NCBI GenBank assembly: GCA_040275425.1 | Contig: JBEOKB010000282.1 | Location: forward strand, 1-5,656 | DNA from: Pinisolibacter sp040275425 | GTDB lineage: Bacteria > Pseudomonadota > Alphaproteobacteria > Rhizobiales > Ancalomicrobiaceae | Direction of reading: 5' to 3' | DNA: 5,656 bases | Shown here: one piece after another, positions 1 to 4,580 of the stretch | How positions within the stretch are numbered: position 1 is the first letter of the stretch | How the letters are laid out: every line of letters begins with the position of its first letter | Position numbers and translations under genes: made by a program | The notes under the pieces: model-generated | The model's database searches: none | What the model was told of the DNA's origin: nothing | The model's input: only the letters and a program-made list of their open reading frames with translations

Positions 1-49
1 CGTGTCGGCTCCTCTTGAGGACGGCTCGAGAGCGCCGACGACGAAACGA

Positions 50-91
50 GAGAGGCCGGTCTTCGCCCCGAAGACCGGCCTCTCGTGTTTT
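50..91. terminator. Strong hairpin terminator beyond aroB, probably bidirectional
   Basis: A perfect 16-bp inverted repeat pairs 50-65 with 69-84 around a CCC loop. On the plus strand it is followed by GTGTTTT (85-91), the better T-run. On the minus strand, the direction of aroB, the exit sequence is TCGTTTCG, a weaker T-run. The aroB stop lies 25 bp before the hairpin, so it is well placed to end the aroK-aroB transcript. The better T-run on the plus strand suggests that it also ends a convergent plus-strand gene whose body lies left of the window. The first 18 bases are open and end in TGA, which would fit the tail of such a gene, but this is too short to call. The hairpin is certain; termination in both directions is inferred. 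Confidence 0.85.
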
Positions 92-108
92 CCGAACCCG
101 CGCGCCGC

Positions 109-1221
109 TCAGGCGAGCTTCGCCGCCAGGAAGTCGCGCACCTGATCGGGCACCACGTCGTCGGCGACGAAGGCCTTGCCGATGCCCTGGGTCAGAATGA
201 AGGTGAGCCGCCCGCGCTTGACCTTCTTGTCCTGGAAGATCGAGCGCATCAGCTCGTCGGCCGTACCGACCCCGCCGGGGATCTCGCCGATGGTCGTCGG
301 CAGGCCGACCCGCGCCAGATGCGCCTTCACCCGCACCGCGTCGTCGGGCGAGGCGAGGTTCATCCGCGCCGAGAACTCGTGCGCCAGCACCATGCCGATC
401 GCCACCGCCTCGCCGTGCACCAACCGCTCCGGGTCGTAGTCGGTCGCCGTCTCGAAGGCGTGGCCGAAGGTGTGGCCGAGATTGAGCAGCGCCCGGACCC
501 CGGTCTCCTTCTCGTCGACCCGCACCACCTCGGCCTTGGCCCGGCACGACGTGGCGATCGCCCCCACCCGCGCCGGTCCACCGGCGAAGATCTCGGCGTG
601 GTTCTCCTCGAGCCAGCCGAAGAACTGCGGATCGTCGATCAGCCCGTACTTCACCACCTCGGCGTAACCGGCGCGCAGGTGACGCGGCTCCAGCGTGTCG
701 AGCGCCGCGGTGTCGGCGATCACCAGGCTCGGCTGATGGAACAGGCCGATCAGGTTCTTGCCGTGGCGGGTGTTGATGCCGGTCTTGCCGCCGACCGAGC
801 TGTCGACCTGCGCCAGCAGCGTCGTCGGCATCTGCACGAAGCGCATGCCGCGCCGCACGATCCCGGCCGCGAAGCCGACCAGATCGCCGATCACCCCGCC
901 ACCGAGCGCGATCATCAGATCGCCCCGCTCGAGCCGCGCCGACAAGACGCCGTCGACCACGCTCTCCAGCGTGTCGAAGTCCTTCGAGCCCTCGCCCGCC
1001 GGCACCACGATGGTCGAATAGCCGATCCCCGCCTCGGTCAGGCTGGACGCCACCGTCTCGAGATGCAGCTCCGCCACCGTCTCGTCGGTGACGATCGCGA
1101 AGCGCGCGCCGGGAAACCGTCGCGACAGTTCCGCTCCCGCTCCGTCGAGCTGCCCCGGCCCGATCAGGATGTCGTAGCCGCGCTCGTCGAGTTCGACGGG
1201 CACCACGGTGGTTTCGCTCAT
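109..1221 (-). CDS. aroB: 3-dehydroquinate synthase
   Basis: This 370-residue protein converts the seven-carbon DAHP to 3-dehydroquinate, the second step of the cytoplasmic shikimate pathway, using NAD and a divalent metal such as zinc. The length is normal for the family. Visible motifs in order are the NAD-binding GGGVIGD (107-113), PTTLLAQVDSSVGGKTGIN (132-150) with the active-site lysine K146, HGKNLIG (153-159), AGYAEVVKYGLI (184-195) with metal ligand E188, LNLGHTFGHAFE (246-257) with metal ligand H250, and VHGEAVAIG (268-276) with metal ligand H269. The reading frame stays open upstream to 1482, but the ATG at 1221 is chosen because a GGAG (1229-1232) sits 7 nt before it, the N-terminus then matches the family, and it overlaps the aroK stop as ATGA. 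That overlap indicates translational coupling to aroK. Nothing is broken or missing. Confidence 0.97.
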   Translation of the reverse strand: MSETTVVPVELDERGYDILIGPGQLDGAGAELSRRFPGARFAIVTDETVAELHLETVASSLTEAGIGYSTIVVPAGEGSKDFDTLESVVDGVLSARLERGDLMIALGGGVIGDLVGFAAGIVRRGMRFVQMPTTLLAQVDSSVGGKTGINTRHGKNLIGLFHQPSLVIADTAALDTLEPRHLRAGYAEVVKYGLIDDPQFFGWLEENHAEIFAGGPARVGAIATSCRAKAEVVRVDEKETGVRALLNLGHTFGHAFETATDYDPERLVHGEAVAIGMVLAHEFSARMNLASPDDAVRVKAHLARVGLPTTIGEIPGGVGTADELMRSIFQDKKVKRGRLTFILTQGIGKAFVADDVVPDQVRDFLAAKLA

Positions 1222-1838
1222 GTCGTTTCTCCGCTGGGGGCCGCGCCCGGCGTCGCCGGGGCGTGTTCGAAGTGGTCGGCGAGCGTGGCGAGAATCTCCT
1301 CGGTCATCACCTCCTTGGAGACGTCGCGCGAGCGCACCGTGAGATCGGCGGTCGCATAGACCGGATAGCGTTCCTCGACCAGCCGCCGCAGCGTGCCCTC
1401 CGGATCGGCGGTCTGCAGCAGCGGCCGCGTGGGCTTGTGGCGAATGCGCTGGAACAGCACCGCCGGATCGGCCTCGATCCACACCGACACGCCCGAACGC
1501 GCGATCGCCTCGCGCGTCTCGGCGTTCATGAAGGCGCCGCCGCCGGTGGCCAGCACCTGCGGCCCGTCGCGCAGCAGCCGGGCGATCACCCGTCGCTCGC
1601 CCGCCCGGAAGTGCGCCTCTCCGTGCTCCGCGAAGATCTCGGCGACCGTGCGCGACGCCGCCTTCTCGATCTCGACGTCGACGTCGGCGAAGGGCAGATC
1701 GAGCCGCTGCGCCACCCGCCGCCCCAGCGTCGTCTTGCCCGCGCCCATCATTCCGACGAAGACGAGCGACCGACTGCCGAGCACGGCGCGGATACGTTCG
1801 ATCGCGGCGGCGTCGACGCGCCTGATGTCGTTGCTCAT
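1218..1838 (-). CDS. aroK: Shikimate kinase
   Basis: This 206-residue cytoplasmic P-loop kinase transfers phosphate from ATP to the 3-hydroxyl of shikimate, the fifth step of the aromatic amino acid pathway. The Walker A motif GMMGAGKT is at 29-36. The DVD at 52-54 matches the Mg/shikimate-binding DxD. R78 (in HFRAGE) and the glycine triplet GGG at 99-101 are the expected shikimate-binding positions. R138 (in TRPLL) is the lid arginine, and R157 in ERYPVYA is the C-terminal substrate-binding arginine. The protein has about 20 extra N-terminal residues relative to the shortest shikimate kinases, and its last 10 or so residues are Ala/Pro-rich. The ATG at 1838 is preceded only by a weak purine stretch (GGGAACGGA). 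The frame is open further upstream to 2033, but that part has no family resemblance. The gene is first in an operon with aroB. It could be called aroL by function, but aroK is the usual name in this order. Confidence 0.96.
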   Translation of the reverse strand: MSNDIRRVDAAAIERIRAVLGSRSLVFVGMMGAGKTTLGRRVAQRLDLPFADVDVEIEKAASRTVAEIFAEHGEAHFRAGERRVIARLLRDGPQVLATGGGAFMNAETREAIARSGVSVWIEADPAVLFQRIRHKPTRPLLQTADPEGTLRRLVEERYPVYATADLTVRSRDVSKEVMTEEILATLADHFEHAPATPGAAPSGETT

Positions 1839-1886
1839 GGTCGTTCCGTTCCCGCGCGGCGTCTCCTGCGCGGCCGCATCCCGATT

Positions 1887-1916
1887 GCTTTGGAACCCTC
1901 GCGCGCCGCCGTCAAG
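1887..1916 (-). promoter_or_regulatory. Candidate promoter of aroK-aroB
   Basis: Read on the minus strand, CTTGAC (1916-1911) matches the favoured alphaproteobacterial -35 form. Seventeen bases after TTGACG there is CAAAGC (1892-1887), a poor -10 match. A start near 1880 would give a leader of about 40 nt before the aroK ATG at 1838. The -35 and its placement are good, while the -10 is weak, so the call rests mainly on the -35 and on the lack of a better candidate in the divergent gap. Confidence 0.45.
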
Positions 1917-1968
1917 CAGGGATGCGTCGACGGCGCTTGCGCGAAGCCGACGTATCGGGAAACCTGCC

Positions 1969-1984
1969 CCCGGTCGACACCGGG
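1969..1984. repeat. Short inverted repeat in the divergent aroK / small-protein gap
   Basis: CCCGGT and ACCGGG form perfect 6-bp arms around CGAC, 40 bp before the start of the small membrane protein gene. It could be a small operator or a leader hairpin. In DNA of this GC content such a repeat can easily arise by chance, so no function is claimed. No convincing plus-strand -35/-10 pair was seen in 1839-2023. Confidence 0.3.
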
Positions 1985-2023
1985 ACCATCCGGACGATTC
2001 GGCGGAAGTGGAGTGGGACACCC

Positions 2024-2170
2024 ATGCCGACACTGATGCGGCTTCTCGTTGCGCTGGCGATCGGCGCGGTCGTCGTGATCGGCGCCGCCGTCGCCCTGGC
2101 GACCCTGGTCGAGCCGCGCCAGCGCGAGATGGTCATCAAGGTGCCCCAGGGCCGATTCGACGCCAAGTGA
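2024..2170 (+). CDS. Small single-span membrane protein of unknown function
   Basis: The predicted protein has 48 residues. Residues 7-29 are an uninterrupted hydrophobic stretch of Leu, Val, Ala, Ile and Gly, long enough for one membrane span. The tail (30-48) is charged and polar, beginning EPRQREM and containing KVPQGRF. The ATG at 2024 is chosen because GGAG (2010-2013) lies 10 nt upstream; an ATG five codons on (2036) lacks such a site. An ALA-T at 24-27 could be read as a signal peptidase site, but an uncleaved anchor seems equally likely. Topology is unclear, because both the short N-terminus and the tail carry positive charge. It is followed at once by xerD: its TGA overlaps an in-frame GTG of xerD as GTGA, and the likely xerD ATG is 17 bp beyond the stop, so the two are almost certainly cotranscribed. 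From memory, similar short proteins with an EPxxREM-like motif occur at this position in other Hyphomicrobiales and are sometimes mislabelled histidine kinase; no kinase domain is present. Confidence 0.75.
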   Translation: MPTLMRLLVALAIGAVVVIGAAVALATLVEPRQREMVIKVPQGRFDAK

Positions 2171-2187
2171 GCGAGGCCGAGGGAGCC

Positions 2188-3132
2188 ATGTCCGGTCGCC
2201 TGCGCCGCGAGAGCTTCCTGGAGATGATGGCGGTCGAGCGCGGCGCCGCGCCCGCCACCCTCGAGGCCTACGCCCGCGACCTCGACGACTTCGCCCGCTT
2301 TCTCGCCCCCCGCGGCCGCGCCCTCGACGCAGCCACCACCCGGGACGTCGCCGATCACGTCGCCGACCTCGCCGCGCGCGGCTTCGAGGCCTCGACCCAG
2401 GCCCGCCACCTCTCCACCCTGCGCCGCTTCCACCGTTTCCTCTACGCCGAGGGCCTGCGCCCCGACGACCCGACCGGCACCGTCGATGCCCCGAGGAAGG
2501 GCCGCTCGCTGCCCCACGTCCTCACCGAGGCCGAGGTCGATCGCCTGATCGAAACCGCCCGCCTCGACGCCGAGACCCTGCGCGACGCCGACGGCGAGGC
2601 CCGCTCGCCCGCCGAGCTCGCCCGCGCCCGCCGCCTCTACGCCCTGATCGAGACCGCCTACGCCACCGGCCTGCGCGTGTCCGAACTGGTGTCGCTGCCG
2701 GCGAGTGCCGCCCGCGCCGACACCCCCTTCCTGATGGTGCGCGGCAAGGGCGACAAGGAACGGCTGGTGCCGCTGTCGCCGCGCGCCCGCGCCGCCATGG
2801 CCGCCCATCTCGCCGGCCTCCGCGCCGCCGGCGCCGCCGCGTCCAAGTGGCTGTTCCCCTCCTGGGGCGAGGCCGGCCACACCACCCGTCAGGCCTTCGC
2901 CCGCGATCTGAAGGCGCTCGCCGCCCGCGTCGGCGTCGCGCCGGAGAGCGTCTCGCCCCACGTCCTGCGTCACGCCTTCGCCAGCCACATTCTCGCCCAC
3001 GGCGCCGACCTGCGCGTGGTCCAGCAGCTCCTCGGCCACGCCGACGTCTCGACGACGCAGATCTACACCCACGTTCTCGACGAACGCCTGCGGGAGCTGG
3101 TGGAGACGCATCACCCGCTCGCCGGGCTCTGA
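2188..3132 (+). CDS. xerD: Site-specific tyrosine recombinase XerD
   Basis: This 314-residue cytoplasmic recombinase would act with XerC at the dif site, under FtsK control, to resolve chromosome dimers. The N-terminal SAM-like core-binding domain spans about 5-92. The catalytic domain spans about 110-305, with R163 (ATGLRVSEL), K187 (GKGDKERLVPL), H258 and R261 (SPHVLRHAFASH), H284 (LLGHAD) and the nucleophile Y293 (TTQIYTH), so the set is complete. The wording around H258-R261 and the HGADLRVVQ segment favour XerD over XerC. Compared with the E. coli protein there is an insertion of about 15 residues, Ala/Arg/Glu-rich, just before the ATGLR box (about 128-147). The ATG at 2188 gives an N-terminus that aligns with known XerD. 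A GTG at 2167, overlapping the upstream stop, would add seven residues and cannot be excluded. GAGG at 2173-2176 lies 11 nt before the ATG. No dif-like site was seen nearby. Confidence 0.95.
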   Translation: MSGRLRRESFLEMMAVERGAAPATLEAYARDLDDFARFLAPRGRALDAATTRDVADHVADLAARGFEASTQARHLSTLRRFHRFLYAEGLRPDDPTGTVDAPRKGRSLPHVLTEAEVDRLIETARLDAETLRDADGEARSPAELARARRLYALIETAYATGLRVSELVSLPASAARADTPFLMVRGKGDKERLVPLSPRARAAMAAHLAGLRAAGAAASKWLFPSWGEAGHTTRQAFARDLKALAARVGVAPESVSPHVLRHAFASHILAHGADLRVVQQLLGHADVSTTQIYTHVLDERLRELVETHHPLAGL

Positions 3133-3164
3133 GCGCGCCGCGCGTCCCACCCGACGCCGAGCGG

Positions 3165-3194
3165 CTTGACATTCGGGGTCGAGCATGGCGATTT
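3165..3194 (+). promoter_or_regulatory. Candidate promoter of accA
   Basis: CTTGACA at 3165-3171 contains a full consensus -35 (TTGACA). Seventeen bases on is CGATTT (3189-3194), a weak -10 inside the only AT-richer patch of the xerD-accA gap. Transcription would start near 3201 and give a leader of about 145 nt with no start-proximal Shine-Dalgarno of note. The rest of the 213-bp gap holds no gene that I can support and no T-run hairpin after xerD, so read-through from xerD into accA is also possible. Confidence 0.45.
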
Positions 3195-3345
3195 GCGCCG
3201 CGAAGGACGCCGGTGGGATCCGGCTTCGCGACGCCTGTCCGCGCGCGCCGCCCGTCGACGGGGCCGGGCGCGGACCCCGTCGAAACGGCCGGACGGCGCT
3301 CGGGCGCCCCGGTCCGACCACTCTCCCGAGCGGGCATCCTCGATC

Positions 3346-4299
3346 ATGCACAGCTATCTCGAATTCGAAAAGCCGGTGGCCGACCTCGAGGGTCAGATCC
3401 AGGAGCTCCGCACGCTCGCCGGCAAGGGCGAGGCGGTGGACGTCCAGGACGAGATCGCCAAGCTCGAGACCAAGGCCGCCCAGGCCCTGGTCGAGCTCTA
3501 CCAGAAGCTCACCCCCTGGCAGAAGACGCAGGTCGCCCGCCATCCCGACCGCCCCCATTTCGTCGACTACGTCGGCGCGCTGATCGAGGACTTCACCCCG
3601 ATGGCCGGCGACCGCGCCTTCGGTGAGGACGCCGCGATCGTCGGCGGTTTCGGCCGCTTCCGGGGCCAGCCGGTGTGCGTGCTCGGCCATGAGAAGGGCG
3701 CCGACACCGCCTCGCGCCTGCACCACAACTTCGGCATGGCCAAGCCCGAGGGCTATCGCAAGGCCGTGCGCCTGATGCAGACCGCCGAGCGCTTCGGCCT
3801 GCCGGTGATCAGCCTCGTCGACACCGCCGGTGCCTATCCCGGCATCGGCGCCGAGGAGCGCGGCCAGGCCGAGGCCATCGCCCGCTCGACCGACGCCTGC
3901 CTCGGCCTCGGCGTGCCCAACGTCGCGCTGGTCATCGGCGAGGGCGGCTCGGGTGGCGCCATCGCCATCGCCGCCACCAACCGCGTCTACATGCTCGAGC
4001 ACGCCATCTATTCGGTGATCTCGCCCGAGGGCGCCGCCTCGATCCTGTGGCGCGACAGCACCCGCGCCCAGGACGCCGCCACCGGCATGAAGATCACCGC
4101 CCAGGACCTGCTGAGGTTCAAGATCGTCGACGGCATCGTGCCGGAGCCGGTCGGCGGCGCCCACCGTGCGCCCGAGAAGGTCATCGCCGCCGCCGGCGAC
4201 GTCGTCGCCAAGGCCCTCTCCGACCTCTCCGGCCTGACCCCCGACGCCCTGCGCAACGCCCGCTACGACAAGTTCCTGGCGATCGGCCGCTCGCTCTGA
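3346..4299 (+). CDS. accA: Acetyl-CoA carboxylase carboxyltransferase subunit alpha
   Basis: This 317-residue protein pairs with AccD as the carboxyltransferase half of acetyl-CoA carboxylase. It moves the carboxyl group from biotin on AccB to acetyl-CoA to give malonyl-CoA, the committed step of fatty acid synthesis in the cytoplasm. The length is typical of AccA. The N-terminal helical part begins YLEFEKPVADLEGQI (4-18). The crotonase-like core carries GHEKGADT (114-121), NFGMAKPEGYRKA (128-140), DTAGAYPGIGAEERGQ (159-174), the oxyanion-hole-type GEGGSGGA (198-205) and SVISPEGAASILW (223-235), all AccA hallmarks. The ATG at 3346 matches family N-termini. The frame is open back to a TTG at 3166, but those 60 extra residues are Arg-rich and unlike any AccA. 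The ribosome site is poor (GAGCGGG at 3329-3335). The zinc-finger partner gene accD is not in the window, which is common. Confidence 0.97.
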   Translation: MHSYLEFEKPVADLEGQIQELRTLAGKGEAVDVQDEIAKLETKAAQALVELYQKLTPWQKTQVARHPDRPHFVDYVGALIEDFTPMAGDRAFGEDAAIVGGFGRFRGQPVCVLGHEKGADTASRLHHNFGMAKPEGYRKAVRLMQTAERFGLPVISLVDTAGAYPGIGAEERGQAEAIARSTDACLGLGVPNVALVIGEGGSGGAIAIAATNRVYMLEHAIYSVISPEGAASILWRDSTRAQDAATGMKITAQDLLRFKIVDGIVPEPVGGAHRAPEKVIAAAGDVVAKALSDLSGLTPDALRNARYDKFLAIGRSL

Positions 4300-4309
4300 G
4301 AACGAGCCG

Positions 4310-4333
4310 CCGCGTACGCGCGAACGCGGTTTT
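4310..4333 (+). terminator. Small intrinsic terminator after accA
   Basis: CCGCGT (4310-4315) pairs with ACGCGG (4324-4329) around an 8-nt loop and is followed directly by TTTT (4330-4333), beginning 11 bp after the accA stop. The stem is short, so termination may be partial. The T-run overlaps the -35 box of the next promoter by two bases. Confidence 0.5.
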
Positions 4334-4360
4334 GCCGCAATGCCGGTGTTTTGCTACAAT
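4332..4360 (+). promoter_or_regulatory. Sigma70-type promoter of the L,D-transpeptidase gene
   Basis: TTGCCG (4332-4337) and TACAAT (4355-4360) are separated by exactly 17 bp. Five of the six -10 bases match the consensus, and the element stands out as AT-rich in very GC-rich surroundings. Transcription should start near 4366-4368. This is the best promoter match in the window, and it makes the transpeptidase gene an independent unit from accA. Confidence 0.7.
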
Positions 4361-4366
4361 GAGCCT

Positions 4367-4580
4367 CGAACCTCGGGGCGTCGCCGTTGCGACATGGTTG
4401 CCGACCGGTAACCGACTGGCAAGGTCGACGGCCTAACATGCGAGATCGTAGTCGCCGCGCACCGGAGCGGGCGTGCGGCGAGAGTTGTGGTGTCGTCCCC
4501 GAAGTCCGCCGTGTCGCGGCGACTTCGCCGTGACGCGAGCGCGCGGCGCGAGCCGTCGTCGCCTTCAGTCGGGTGGATGA
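4367..4580 (+). other. Long structured 5' leader of the L,D-transpeptidase gene
   Basis: About 214 nt separate the predicted transcription start from the ATG, with no gene that I can support. Three hairpins can be drawn by eye. One pairs 4396-4402 with 4407-4413 (7 pairs including one G-U, loop GACC). One pairs 4453-4462 with 4473-4480, with a two-base bulge. One pairs 4513-4521 with 4526-4534 (9 pairs including one G-U, loop ACTT). GAAGTC at 4501-4506 can instead pair with GACTTC at 4521-4526, which excludes the third hairpin. No known riboswitch class is recognised, and GC-rich leaders fold readily by chance. A 31-codon ATG frame at 4438-4533 lies inside the leader, with only a weak AAGG 13 nt ahead. 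Confidence 0.35.

Noticed and set aside
85..1359. A 424-codon open frame on the plus strand opposite aroB
   Set aside because: It is antisense to a fully supported aroB, and its composition (Arg, His, Asp, Leu, Ala-rich repeats) is what the complement of GC-rich codons produces. It contains no recognisable domain.
2188..3132. Tyrosine recombinase as a sign of a phage or integrative element
   Set aside because: The sequence is a housekeeping XerD by its motifs and by its chromosomal neighbours. No attachment site, tRNA gene or direct repeats are visible, and the composition does not shift.
3166..3345. A 60-residue N-terminal extension of AccA from a TTG at 3166
   Set aside because: The extension is Arg-rich and low in complexity, AccA proteins normally start at the ATG used here, and the TTG coincides with a -35-like TTGACA.
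1912..4164. A 750-codon open frame on the minus strand opposite xerD and accA
   Set aside because: It spans two unrelated sense genes and the gap between them, is dominated by Gly, Ala, Val and Leu, and has no motif. The sense genes xerD and accA carry complete catalytic signatures. Long antisense frames are expected at this GC content.
4359..4436. A 25-codon ATG frame just after accA
   Set aside because: Its ATG overlaps the -10 box of the predicted promoter, so the local transcript would start downstream of it. It has no ribosome site and no family resemblance.
4438..4533. A 31-codon frame in the leader that could act as an upstream ORF
   Set aside because: It has only a weak AAGG 13 nt upstream, an Arg-rich composition and no sign of a regulatory codon run. 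It is kept only as a remark in the leader entry.
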